From Gordius sp. MW1 (Eukaryota; Nematomorpha; Gordioida; Gordea; Gordiidae), in contig OZ038529.1 in assembly GCA_964036665.1 (NCBI GenBank), positions 18,791,560 through 18,855,559 of the forward strand: a DNA stretch of 64,000 nt, given 5' to 3'. Made by a program: the position numbers and the translations under genes. The notes beneath the pieces are model-generated. The model had not been told where the DNA came from. It worked only from the letters and a program-made list of their open reading frames with translations, and ran no database searches. The first letter of the stretch is position 1. Every line of letters starts with the position of its first letter. This document shows positions 46,969-60,329 of the stretch, in pieces.

Positions 46969-49900
46969 TATGTGTACATCTAAACGAGAATTACAAGCTA
47001 TTAATGTGGGCAGCCATGAGATACAGGGAGAAGTCCATTATTACTGATTAGTTTAATTAACCGCATTCTGTTCTTTTAAATAATTTTTGCCCGCCCCCCC
47101 CTCTCCGCTAATCCGGCTACGCTTATTTACTCTTAACTAAATAGTCAGCTACAAGTTATTAAACAAATAGGTAAAATGTCTTTATTTTTAATTTAAAATA
47201 TAATTAAATGTTAGTCAAATGCTATGTTTATAATGTTCATAATTTATATTTTATATTGAAATAAGCACTAATAAACTTTTATTATGTTTTGACTAATCTA
47301 TAACGATATCTTTTTAGTCTATAATTTTTAAGCCAAATTTCTGATCAAGTAATTGATATTATGGCTATAGCGAAGGGCTTAGATCATATATTAGGCTCTT
47401 AAAAGAACAGTTTTAATTAACATTTTATGCTCTTGATTAAGGGTTCCCTAGAGATTTGAGTTATCTTAACTACTATTGTTGGAATAAGAAATAATAATTA
47501 AAGTAATAAAAATAGATATTTATACCTTTATCATATTGGTAATATAAATTGGAAATGGTAAAATATTCCCGTGTTCTTATATGACAACCTTTATACTATT
47601 CCATTATCAAGGATTAAAAATGTAATTTAGGTTAGTTAATCAACACAAATTAACCAGTGTTTAATTATTCAGGCATTAACTATAATAAGGCATTTTGTAT
47701 TTTAGATTATAAGGTTGCGTTAAATGTTAAATTTGTTAAATTCCTTCATAATTACTCTTTTTAATGTCGATTGTGTTGTACATTTATCCCTTTGATTTTG
47801 CGTTCGAGATAAAGCTATTAATCAACCTAGAAGGCCATATCAGTAATTTTATAATCCTTAATAAAAGTTGTATTTTTTTATTATATTTATATATTTCAAT
47901 GGATAACCTACTTTATTTAATGTTGCAATATTAAAGTTATAGAGTCATTATATATTTGATTTATTTTTTTTAGTAAAAACGAACGAAGAAAGAATTAGCC
48001 TGATGCATCGTGATATACACATAATTTTAAATTATAATCAAAGACATACTGCGAAAAAATGTAAAATAATATTTCATATATCTTTGGAAATCAGAGATTA
48101 TTCATATAAGGTGCGAAATATTTGACATTAATAATTTTTGGCTGTTTGTATATTTAAAATTACATTTTAAGCAAGGTCTCTAACAAATAATAAGTTTTCT
48201 AAAAAATATTAAGTTTCATTAAGTTAAATTTGCCTATCTCTAAACTAAAAGAGTTCTAAGTAAAATCTAAAAATCAACTTTTAAATTATATATAACCATA
48301 AATTAGGTCCGAAATCTAGTATTTAAGCAATGTTGTTAATATACACTAATTATATATGTACGATGTCATATACTTATTTATATATTACATAATAATGAAA
48401 CTATAAAGTTTAATTTTTTTTACCTTTTTAATAGACCTTTGGTAGGAAGATAGAAATGGGCTGTAAGTGAATTATAGGATCGTTGTTGTTGTAAACTTAG
48501 TCAGGATTAATGGCTAACAATAATAAAATTTAATATAATTTGACCTTGATGGGTTAAGTTAATATTTAAATCATTAGATAAATTTGATTATTTCAAATAT
48601 GTGTCATATCAAATTTTCGTTAGTGTTGGCAAATTTAGGGAACCACTACAAATTTTGAAGTGATTTAGCAAAAGAGGAGATAATGGCACCGTTATATAAA
48701 TTAATATAATACACTCTCTCTCTCTCTCTGAGATATTTGATATTTTAAGTGTTATGCAATGGCTCTTGACAAATTGCTAATTTAAACTTTTATAAACTTT
48801 TGAAACGCTTGCACGATGGTTTAGAATTACATGGAGGATCAATTGCAACAAGGGTGTTATAAGCAATATGAGTATAATTTTAACTTTACACTCTCTTCAA
48901 ACATTTGACATTTTAACGATTATAATAACATATCGTTAATTTTGGCAAGTGTTGATTAACACGAAAATTGAATTATTTACATCTAAACGCCTAGCCTAAT
49001 TAGAAACTGCAATTATATGTTACAGCCTTAACTAACTTGTTGCACATACTGCTACAATATTAATTATGTTAATGGTAGAGCGCAAGAGTTAATGTGCATG
49101 AGGCTTCGGAACGAGTGGGACCTTTAAGTTGTTTTCTCATTTAGCTTTTCAAATGTTTATGAAACCATGATAACTCAGTTCCATGTAAATTTACACATGA
49201 GTATGGTGGCAAAGGATTTCTATTCCCATTAGTATAACGAAATACCACAGCCAGCGTATGCCGTAATAACTGCTTAATCAAAAAAGTCTGCAGTGTATTA
49301 GGGAAAAAAGTGGAATTTATTATAGCTCCTCTGATTTCAAACTATCTCTGTAACATTGGACGTGATCATTACAAATTTACATATACACTTTATTATACTA
49401 GGACGTATTAGTGGTGTGTGTAAGATTAGGAGGGGCTAGTGAGAGTAATTTATGTAAAGCTCGTGTTTAAGTACAGTAGTACACTACCACGCTCTTATAA
49501 ATCAATGCTGCGAATAGCGTTGAGTGCTACAATATTATTGGATTATATGGCTCATTTTTATTGCCAAGTTTGGTAACTAAAGTTTTTAATAGCTGCAAAA
49601 CAAGTCTCGTAATTTGTATTTTTTAAATTACAAATTAGGGTTCAATTTATCTAGAAAAATATTATATTATAAGCAAATTATTTGCTATTTTATTCGCTAA
49701 GTATTAAACCCTTTGATACATTTTATTCGTTTGCTGGTTTTAAATTAATTTTCAACTTTATAATCAAATGCTATGTCTAAAAATTTTAGTTAATTTTTTT
49801 AATTTTGCCAAAATATTTTCAATCCAATAATTTATAATAATTAAAAAATCAATATTTAATTGACAGTAATCGTTCTAAATTATATCTATTTTATATGTGA

Positions 49901-50474
49901 CTTAGCTTCAGCCAATAATAATTGTTGAATAAAAATTTATTAATTGTATCTATATCATAACCATCTTAGAAGGTAGTTAAATTGTAATATATAAAACATA
50001 AATGGCAAAAATAAACGACTTTTTAAGATATAGGACTTAAAGGAAAGGGCAGGGTAGTATACCAATGAATAGAAAACACTATTATATTAATTTAAACCTG
50101 GATAGATCATAGGAAGAATCTCAAGTTTATATGATAACAGCAAATGGTAAAAATTTCGCAAGAATCTATAAGCATATTTTTTATTTAAATAAAAAGGATC
50201 AATATTTTTAATCAATAAAACTTAGCGTTTTTATTTAAGAACTGCATAAAAACTTAACGCTTAGTAATATCTTAGCACTTATAATAAAAAACTTCCCTTA
50301 AAGTGTTTAACATTTTTTAGTTTTCTACCTAGCACTTAATTGAAACTTGTAAATGTTCGAAATTCTAAGACTGATAGAAAAACGATCAATAAAATTTATA
50401 GATGCAAAAGTTTTACCCTCTACTCGGTATTAGTAAAGGCTAAAATATAAAAAAAACCTAAAATTTTATTCCTG
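46969..50474. other. 3.5 kb AT-rich intergenic sequence
   Basis: No gene seen. Contains a (CT)8 microsatellite at 48714-48729 and a worn MITE end GCTAATCCGGCTACGC near 47107. Confidence 0.5.
48714..48729 (+). repeat. (CT)8 microsatellite
   Basis: Uninterrupted CT dinucleotide run. Confidence 0.9.
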
Positions 50475-50610
50475 CTAGAAACCTGCACGCCCGCCAGGTC
50501 CGCTGGCCCGACTTATGTCTTATAAAACAACGGGCCGGGCGTAGACGGGCCGTAATAGCGGGCTCGGGCCGGACCTAGATATAAGTAAGGCCCACTGAAA
50601 GCCCGTTACA
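50475..50610. repeat. GC-rich GGGCC repeat
   Basis: CGGGCCGGGCGTAGACGGGCC and CGGGCTCGGGCCGGACC stand out from AT-rich flanks. Confidence 0.6.
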
Positions 50611-51844
50611 AAACCATTTAATTTTTTGTGTATATTATAAAGTACAAATAAGCGTGTTTTATAATGTTTTATTAATTTATAATATTTAATGTTTGTTAAA
50701 TCAACAATGAAAATTAAAATACATTTCCCTATTTATTCATTCTTTCATCAGTATGTTTACGCGCATTCAAATTTAAAAGTGCACGTAGCCCTAATTTATT
50801 TGAACCCTTTTCCTCCCAATTTCTTTATCTCCGACGAGACCATTAATAAAAAAAACTTTCTTACACGATGAATTTAACATTTCTGATATAATGGTTTTAT
50901 GTATACGGCATGAAGGGTCACTAGTGAAAAACCTTTTCAAATGACAGGTGAAAATTTTTTTATTAAAATGAATGTTGAAGGCCCTACAAATTTATTAACA
51001 ACTTAATTTTTTTTGCTCTCCATAAATAATATTTATTTAGTCCTTTAGCTAATATCATAGGAAAAATATTTAAAGAAACAATCGGAAGATTGAACACATT
51101 GCATTTGTTATCAATTTTAATCTGCAAGATTTACAAACTCGTTTATATTAAGAGGAAATGCTGACTCTAACAAATTTATTAATTGAAGATCATATAAATT
51201 TAGAAAACTGGTAGACTTTTTCTAATAAAGCGGATAAATAGTTTCACATTAAACAGGCTGATTGATTTATGATTTAAAAGTGCGCCAAAGAATTAACATA
51301 ATTTTAACGTGTGGTCTGTAAAACAATATGAAAGCTCCATTTTAAATTGAATGATTTCCATATCTAACGATAATATAATTTAAGGGGCAGATTATGGAGT
51401 AAACCCACAATCAAAAATGTAACCGTGCTTGCCAAAACTCTTTTGTATGAAATCATCAAAGTATTTTTACATTGATTTACCAAGACATATATGTCACAAA
51501 GCCTTCAAGTCTTTCGCGGAATACACAGTTATCACTGTCTATTTAAATGGTGAAAACTTGTTTTTTTAAAACACTCAACTTTCGTGTGATCTTAAATCGA
51601 TTGGATTTTAAGTTTTACTTTAAGGCCCTTTCTTACAAAAGATATGTAAAAAACTTATCGATTATAGAATAACTTAAATGTAAGCAAGGTCATACAAATC
51701 TAGCTCCACTTTAAATTTTAATTTTATAACATTAGAGTGGTTTAGTACTTAAACTTTATATTAAGCAGATATAAAAATCATGGATTTTACACCTTTCCTA
51801 GAAAAAAATTATATTTTTGCCTTTATTAACCAACTCTATATGTC
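50611..51844. other. AT-rich intergenic sequence
   Basis: Nothing recognised. Confidence 0.5.
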
Positions 51845-54000
51845 AATGGCGTAGGCACGATTACCTAAAAGGGTGGGGGGGGGGGGGTAAATTATGATAA
51901 ATAACACTATTAAACAAAAAAATGAAAGATTATAAACATCAGCCGTGGGCAGGATTGACAAAGGGGATGTCAAAAATTTGATTGAACGAAATTTAATTAA
52001 AATTATCTACAAATATCTACGATTTGAAAAAAAATGCAATTATAATATCTTCAGTATAATCTTTGTACTTTGCAAAAACATTAACATTTAAATTAAATTT
52101 GTGAGTCAATTCTGCCTATGGTCATTTTTCGAATGACGCAATTTGCATAGTGGTCGTTTAAATTTTTCAAATATGCCAACCAGGGCAGTGGCGTAGCGAA
52201 GGGGAGGGGGGGGGGTATAAAAAAATAAAGAAATTTTCTTTTGATTAATAAATAAATTGTTAAAAGAAATAGGAGTATTTATAGTTGTATAAAATAACTA
52301 TGACACCTATAAATATTTAAAAAGTTTATTATTAATGGATTAAATTTTCTACAAAGAAGCTTTTAATCATTTGTATCTTTTTTCGGTCTTGTTCATTTGC
52401 CAATAAAAACTCGATTAAGGATCTTCCCACAAGATTACCTAGCCCTTCCACACCTGATAAGTAACATTTTTATAAAATATATGAGTAGTTCTCTTCGGCA
52501 ATTGAATACTTGATTTTCCATTCATATCTTGATATATAATTCAGCTACAGATCCTAACTATGTTAACAATTGCAGAAAAAGGATCCTTGTAATAGGTTAT
52601 TCAACTAACATCTAACATTGCATAAAATTAATAAGAATCAGTGTTGAAGAACATATTTTTTTATTAAGCAAATTTAAAGTTAGTTTACATGATTTAGATG
52701 TTTAAACTTTAATTTGCCAAGAGGCAAAGTTTGTACAATTATTTTAATTAACAGTTTTTACCTCCTGGCTGAAATCCTTCATTATATAAGTTGATGAACA
52801 GTTTCATTTAAAGACCATGTTCTAAGTAATCTGGAATCTTGTTTCTGCAAGATCCCCCAATTATTGTGCTAGAAGCTCAGGATTTTTTTGGCTGAATTTT
52901 ACTGAAGTCATTTGAATAACAAAAACATCAACCAGAATAATGGTTTATGGTATATGGCTTTGTTTAAAAGTAAAGAGACCTGTCGTCCCAAAAATGCCCT
53001 CGGTACCCTAAGAGCTTACTAAATATCATTAAAACCACTGCTTAATATAACCACACCTTTTTGTTTCCCCCATAACCACTTGCACCACAGAACAAAATTT
53101 TACATCAGGAGATTGAAAACTTATTAAATCGATAGATGGATTGGCATTATTAACAATTCATCACTCATAGGCCCGAGTCCGGCCCGCTAATATTTTGCAA
53201 AGCACGATCTCAGCTTAGCCCCTCCCCAAAACATTCCTTTATATTTTGCTGCGTAATGCACTTTTTTGTCAATATTAAAACAATCAATTATTTATATGTT
53301 TAAAATGTTCGATAATATTCATGTTAAATAATCATTAGCTCAAGCGCATTTTTACTTCTTCCATCAACTTTCACAAGTAACACTCATAGTAGCTGCATAA
53401 AACCATTTATGTCAAATATAATTGAAACTCTATGCAAGAATATTTTATTTAACAAAAATTACCTAGTTTTGTTAAATAAAATATTCTTGCATAGAGTTTC
53501 AATTATATAAAATTACCTAGTTTTGTTAATTTTTACCCTAATTAAAAAATAAACACTTTCGGGATCCACATATTTTAAAATCACAAGTTTTAGGGATAAA
53601 TGATGAGGAAAAATTGTGATTCATTTAATCATGTAAAAATTAAATATTTATCGAATTTGATTAACGTCATAAAAAACACACCATTCCTTTTATATTAAAA
53701 TACAAAAGTACCTACTTATAGCTAGACATGGCCCGAGCCCGTATGATTACCCGTCTTTCATTTTTTTTCAACAAATAGCCCATCCATCCCCGACTCGTTT
53801 ATAAGCCATCAGGCTGCTGGAATTTATAATATTAACTTTGCCGATGCCAACTACATCAGTTTTAAAGTTGGCTTTGTCATGATAATGAAAAATTTGATGC
53901 AAAAATAAATTTACTAAACCTTGAGGATTATTAAATCTGATTTGAATTTGATCATCAAGCTATACTGTAGAAGTAGCACACTTAGTTTAAATGAGATATT
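51845..54000. repeat. Long dispersed repeat, copy 2 with insertions
   Basis: Colinear with 35330-36480, but about 0.9-1.0 kb longer. The extra DNA starts near 52187 (CAGTGGCGTAGCGAAGGGG, resembling a transposon end) and resumes homology near 53200. A further inverted duplication sits at 53416-53508. Confidence 0.72.
53416..53508. repeat. Perfect 42-bp inverted repeat with 9-nt loop
   Basis: Arms 53416-53457 and 53467-53508 are exact complements across loop ATTACCTAG. The loop-side sequence AAAATTACCTAGTTTTGTTAA recurs directly after the right arm. The related repeat copy near 36040 has only the unfolded single version. Confidence 0.95.
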
Positions 54001-54731
54001 ATATTAGAGTAAGTTTATAAATGAGGCGAATGAAGCGCGCAAAACCCTTATCCTTTACTTTAAAAATTAGTTATATTATATGTTGTTAATAGGTTCTTCC
54101 CTAGTAGTATTAATACTTGTAATTTGTAAAAACATGTAATAATAAGTAAGTTAAAATGAGCATGTTTAACAATTAGAAAAGTTAAATTACTAATTACCTC
54201 AACGACTAAAAGTTGGTCTTTGTATTAGCGCCTTCCTCTTATTCTTTTGAAAGCTAATTAAGTATTAACTTACCAGTTTAAATCACGCACTAGGGACGGA
54301 AATTTTTTGTATTTCCATCAAAAGTTAAATTTCAAGTTAATTAAGGTATATAAGTAATTTTGTTAGGGCAACAGCAATACTAACGAGGGTTATTTAATAT
54401 CATTAAGGTTTCCATATAACTCGAAAAAATTTAAAATTTTTGTCCCATATGACAAATGATGTTTTATTTATGCATTTAAAATTATTAAGATATTTGACCA
54501 TTATTATAATGTGCTCAAAATGTTCAAATTCTTTCTATAATATAAAATGGTAAAATATGCAAATAAAGGGACCGCTTAAGACAACTTAGAAATCCTTAGG
54601 CATTCAATGTTCCAGTCCGCTCTGAATTAATGTCGATTGACAAAGATATTATTTGACACGTTTTATATTAAAGGACGTTTAATATAGAGGGAAACATTTG
54701 GGTTAAGTAAATTAGAATATCATCCTCCAGG

Positions 54732-54927
54732 TAGTGTTGTACAAACGGCCCGGTTTTATTTGGTCGGCTTTTGATATTAGTCGACTAAACATGAACATTT
54801 GACCAAAAAACTTTGGGTGTATTTATGCGATTAAGAAAAACGAATTAAAAAATATTTGGTTCATCAACGTTTAGTCGACCGAAACCAAAGGTTGACCAAA
54901 CAAAACCCATCCTTTTTTACAACACTA
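54732..54927. mobile_element. hAT-type MITE with 8-bp target duplication
   Basis: Termini TAGTGTTGTAC... / ...TTACAACACTA continue inward as GGTTTTATTTGGTCGG / TTGACCAAACAAAACC. A perfect 8-bp duplication CCTCCAGG lies at 54724-54731 and 54928-54935. Size and terminal motif fit the hAT superfamily. Related to the copy at 5078-5228. Confidence 0.93.
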
Positions 54928-54954
54928 CCTCCAGGTATAAAAAAATTTGTTGCT

Positions 54955-55050
54955 GTCGGGTCGGATTCCGGGTGTAAAAATTTAAAAGGTTTTTAAGTTG
55001 AGTTTGAGCTGTTATGAAAAGTGTCCGGTCGGGCCGGGTCGATGGTTATA
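54955..55050. repeat. GC-rich GGGTCGG remnant
   Basis: GTCGGGTCGGATTCCGGG and GGTCGGGCCGGGTCG words, related to the other GGGCC blocks. Confidence 0.5.
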
Positions 55051-55559
55051 ATTCTCTTTAATAATATCCTTAATGAAGTCTGGACTTAAAAAGCTGCTGG
55101 ATATTCTATAAAATATTAATTGAACTTGCAGAATATTTTAAATTTAGATAATCAAAAATAGTTCTTATCCGCTTATTTTAAAGATAACGCCTTAACATAT
55201 ATTAATTTATAACTTAGTATGAATTATTAATTATCATTATTATGCTGGGAGCAAAATTCTGAAGATCTATGCTCGTAATTTAAATTTTATTAAACCAGGA
55301 AAATATCATCAATATATTATTTTAGTGTTCAATTTTTTCTATCTATTGAATTAACCTCATTTTGCTAAACAATTTATCAAGTTATGCCTCGTATAATTTT
55401 ATAAACATTGTGTATATAACTGTTAAAGTTACAAACTAATTTAAATAAGCAAAACAAATTTTAGAATAAAGAAGATTAATTTTGGCTTTAACAATATTTA
55501 TTCATAATTATAATAAATCGTTTAAATTCGTAGTCGAAATTTTTGGCATCAATTTGTTT
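55051..55559. other. AT-rich sequence
   Basis: Nothing recognised. Confidence 0.5.
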
Positions 55560-55567
55560 GTTGAAGC

Positions 55568-55749
55568 CAGTCTTGTTAACGCTCCTTTTTAAAGTAGCGA
55601 CTTCCGCTCCCGCTCCCACCTTCTCAAAAGGAGCGAACTCCCGCTCCCGCTACTCATTTTTAAAAAGGAGGGGCGCTTTAGCTTTTTTTGAAAAAATGTA
55701 GCGGCGCTTTGGAGCGCTGCTCCTGTAGCGCCGCTCCTTAACAAGACTG
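55568..55749. mobile_element. hAT-type MITE, CAGTCTTGTTAA family
   Basis: Termini CAGTCTTGTTAACGCTCC / GGAGCGGCGC...TTAACAAGACTG, with a perfect 8-bp target duplication GTTGAAGC at 55560-55567 and 55750-55757. The interior is full of GGAGCG/CGCTCC words that can pair extensively. Confidence 0.93.
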
Positions 55750-55757
55750 GTTGAAGC

Positions 55758-58453
55758 TGATATTTAAATTTGTCGAATAATTTAAAAAAAAATTTCTTAT
55801 CTAGTGTTGAGTCGAAATTACGATGGAATTTGCGGGCCATAGTTAATGCCTTTTTTTAACAAAACCAATCACACTACAATTTAAGCGCGACCTATTTATT
55901 TTTACAAACAAATTCAATAATATGGAATAAAAAATATATTTGCACAAATTTCTGTTCATATTTTGGCAGGCAATAATTTTTTTGCTTTTCTTAATCCCTT
56001 TTAACAATTGGAAATAACTAGTTACATTTTTAATAAAAAACAAAAAATTAATTCTCTTTATTTTATCAAATTAATCAACTATAGTTAACCGAAAAGGTTT
56101 AATAATGTAGTATTTTGAGATTAAAGCTGTGAATGTTTATGTTTTTAATACAATTTGTCAAGAGCGAAGGGAGTTTTTACGGCAATGCTTTGTATAAATA
56201 TATATTATAAAGTTCGCCTAACAGCTAATTAATTTATTTATAAATTGATTTAACAAATTGTATATAGGATAATAAAAAAGTTGCTTGTAGCTATACCGTG
56301 ACAAGATACGATCAATTAAATAGAAATTATTAAAAATTCAATTTAGTTTAAAATTAATCTAAATTAATGAAGGGTTATAATAAAAAAATTCAAAATTTAG
56401 ATTGTATTTTAGTTATAGGAAATGTTGTATTCATTTTAATTAAAATCTGGCAAGAATATAGCATATGAAGACTAATATCTATTCTGATGCTTTTCAAATG
56501 TTTACAACACTTAACTTTTTAAATAAATTTCAATCTATACTTTAATAATAAATTTTTATAACTAAAAAGGTAAAATAAAAAAAGAAAACCTTACAAATTT
56601 AATTTATATTTTCCAATTATTTATCGACATTCCAAACTAAGGTATTGCATCTGACCTTCCATTTTTACCAATATACATATAATATAATCCTTTCAATAAT
56701 TAGCCTAATTACTATAACATATGCATAGCGGTGTTTAGTTTAACCGTAAATAGTTAAATGTTTCTCATGATTGGGAACATTAGCTCTTCTCTGGGGTTTT
56801 CTAAGCGGGGAATTAATTATTTTATCTATTTTAGAACCCGAATGAATCTATGAATAATTAATTACATAAATAAATCTATAAATAAATCTAAATATTCTCT
56901 TCTTGCTCTCCCATATTTAACTTCTAGGACTTAAGAGGAACATTCAATTAATAGCCGTTAATCGCAAATCTGAGTTTTATGAATAATTTAATGCTTTAAA
57001 ACTAAATTCCGATATAATTTTGATCAAAGGAGAGGGGACAAATGTTAGCCTGCTTGAGGTCGGATAAAAATTCTTGTATAATTATTAATATAGTGTCCAC
57101 TATTTTTTAAATGACTTGCCTCTTATCTAATCCCTAGAGTTTTTAAAAAATCCATCCGGATTCTTTTTAGCTTTCTCTATCCCAAAATTTTAATAATTTG
57201 GCAACTTACTAAGAACTAAATAGGTCTTTTTATTGCTAGGCAATGAATATTCATGAGTTTTAAACTTTAAAATATTTGCTTATTAAGGAATATTTATATG
57301 AGGAAATAAAGATGACCAATTAATTGGTTCCGATGCCGCAATTTAATTCCTTGTAAAGTTGCTTGCAAAATAATTTATTGAATATTTTATTTTATAGTAG
57401 CAAAAGTTATGTTAAATTTATTCAAGCAAAAAGACGAGGTTCAATATCTTTTAATTTACAAAATGATAATTTAAACATAAGTAAGTGGGGATAAATGTAA
57501 ATGGTTTTTAATTTAAAGGATGCATTTTTAATGATGTTAATTTACAAAAATTATAACTAAGATAAATAAGGCCGGAAAAATGAATCACTCAACATTATTG
57601 GTTCAATTTTATAATAACTCTTCGATCTATGCAATAAGGCTAGTATGCCAATTTATTACATAAACGATAAAGATTAATAATGTGAACAGTGAACAAAGCA
57701 AGACATTATTGGTTATTGTGCACTATTAAATGCAATATATCAAATGATGTTTTAATCCAGATAATGTTTGCACCTAAACCTAATTTAGTGTAGTTTGTCT
57801 TTATTATGCCATGGCATTCAACGAAATTGCCATACTATTATGAAAAAAAAACAAATCCTCGTCTTGATTATTTATTTTTCAGTTTTATATATTGATTAAT
57901 ATAAACAAAGCATAAAACAGTTTGTTATAAAAAAATAAGATATTTATTAAATGACGACCTTGAAATATTCATTCTTAGAAACATAATTTGATTTTATTTT
58001 TTTATCACTTAAAATGTAGAGGTTGCAGGGGACATTAAAATTTAATATACAAGGTTTAAAATGTATAAAAGTTGTTTTATTAATTAATTGCCGTAAAATA
58101 ACAAAAATTTTCAACCTTTTAACTTTCGCTTAAATTATTTGTTGTTTTAATCCTTTTTATCGACAGTGCCAATATACTAATTCACATATGTCTTACGGAA
58201 AACAAAACTATATATTTTTCATCCACATGGTATATGCAAAACTGATATTGCAAATTACGCTATATATTACAAATATAACATATATACCGTGTCAATATAG
58301 TCGTATGTTTTTAATTTAATAACCCAAAAATTCTTATTAAAAACTATACTATTAACAATGTATTAAATACTCGTAATACAAATAATTTAAATCGTAAGCT
58401 TTTCAATAACCTGGACATTTATTAATAAAACACTAACATTTGCTTGACACAAA
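55758..58453. other. AT-rich intergenic sequence
   Basis: 2.7 kb with no supportable feature. Confidence 0.5.
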
Positions 58454-58781
58454 TCTTATATATAAAAATGAAACTATGTGTATATATGCCGCCACCAATT
58501 TTGGAAAACTACCTGACCGATTTGGCTCAAAATTTCATAGTTTATTCCTGACACTCCGGAGCATGTTTTAAGATTTGTTCGAGCCAAATTGGTCCAGTAG
58601 TTTTCGAGTATTCGTACGCGTTGCACTGTATACGGAAATAGAATAATATAAGTAGAACATATAGACATCAAACTTTATTTTTACTTCAATAACCGCTTTA
58701 TCATCATATATGCCCTAAAATTCCAACATAATTTAATACACCCGGATAAATGGCAAAACAACGTTTGCCGGGTTCATCTAG
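58454..58781 (+). mobile_element. Helitron-like non-autonomous element, copy 2
   Basis: TCTTATATATAAAAATGAAA at the 5' end; hairpin GGCAAA-ACAACG-TTTGCC (58752-58769) then GGGTTCATCTAG at the 3' end. It is flanked by A and T with no target duplication. This is the TC...hairpin...CTAG signature of Helitrons. It is 328 bp, close to copy 1 (330 bp). Confidence 0.9.
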
Positions 58782-59644
58782 TATCCACATAATAAAAATA
58801 ACGCTTTGTAGATATAAAAACATGGGAAAAAAGATGATTTCTATATTAGCTTTAAGGGATAGCCGAGGGATCATTATTAATATGCTAAATTTATTGATTG
58901 ATTTTCAAACGCTTATTAATATTTTATATACCTGAAGGGAATTATGGCTAGTGGAATAACTTTTAGTGAGAATTTTGTTGATATTATTAGCAAACCAAAA
59001 GCTCAAATTAGCTGGACAATAGGTAATGTAGTATAAAATATGCATGATGTGTGAGCCTCTATTGGTATTATTCACAATGAAAGGGAGGACAAGGAGGGAT
59101 CTAAAAAATAGTAGATAATATCGGTTGGCAGTGTTACTATCTTAAAAACCTATTTGGATACAATTTAAACGCGGTTTTGACACATTATTTAAACAGGTGC
59201 CTATCTATTTCTTATTTTTTCCCACAACATACCCTAAATTTGTATTTCTATCGTATATTGCTCCTGTTGCGATACATTTTGTACATTAACTCATGCCTAA
59301 CTCTTATAATCACACATGGGTTCCTATCAAATTTCTGATGTTAGGACAAATTTTTGTGTTTAGTTTAATTTATGAGTAGCTTAATTTGATTGTTTGGGAT
59401 GGTGTTGAATATCCCGAGTGTAAAGCACTTTATTGATTTTATAAATGAACAATGTAAATTTGACTGCTCTATCCAGGTGTTAGTAGAATCCCATTATAAT
59501 CTGTTACAAATAAAAAATAAGCCTTTAATTTAAACAATACCGATGCCTACCATAATAAAAATTTTTGAACAATCAACTTCTTGTTTTATCATATATTTAA
59601 CTATAGAAGTTAACCGAAAAACGGTAAACATCTTTTAATAGAGT
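58782..59644. other. AT-rich sequence
   Basis: Nothing recognised. Confidence 0.5.
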
Positions 59645-59770
59645 TCTTTGCAGAGACCAGACTTGCCCGGCCCGGCCCGCTGCCCGGCCCGCCCGGCCCG
59701 GCCGGGCAACTGTCTTAAATTTTAATTTTCGGGCCGGGCCCGGGCGGGCATGCTGATAGATTCGGGCATA
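59645..59770. repeat. GGCCCGGCCCG-rich block
   Basis: A run of GCCCGGCCCG units followed, after an AT spacer, by CGGGCCGGGCCCGGGCGGGC, so the block is self-complementary. Confidence 0.75.
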
Positions 59771-60024
59771 GTTAAATTATAATCATAGTATATTATCTTG
59801 TTACTTTTTTATTAGATTGTATATCGCGAATGCTGCCCCCCCCCCAAGCTAAATCTTTGCCCGACTCCATTTCTTAGCTACGTTTATGGAAAGGATTGAA
59901 ATATTTATATTTATGTAGCCATTTCATTGTTCGCAATACACATGCGGTCTAGACTTAAAACAAAGGCTTCATGCCATAATTTTTTAACAAATAAAATTTG
60001 GTTCAATTCGCCTTTTTTATTCCC

Positions 60025-60150
60025 TAATCTACGCTATTACTTATTTATAATTTCTATAACAATTAATTTCCATTCTATTTTTCCCCTATTTCTTTCGTCC
60101 TTTATGTTCCATTATCTACGCTATTACTTATTTTTATAATACATAATTAA
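60025..60150 (+). repeat. Two-unit tandem repeat, about 85-bp period
   Basis: ATCTACGCTATTACTTATTT occurs at about 60028 and again at about 60114, with related sequence after each. Confidence 0.7.
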
Positions 60151-60329
60151 TTCACAACCATTCCTTTTTTGCTTCAAATAAAAATTTTCTCCGTTATATT
60201 CCACAAAAAGTAAGTATAATTGAAATAATTTTTTATTAACCTAAATGCACTAGCAATTAATATCTATTAAAATTGTGTGACCATTTTTTAATAGTGGTTG
60301 AAAGATTTTGGGATTGCAAAAATTTGGGT

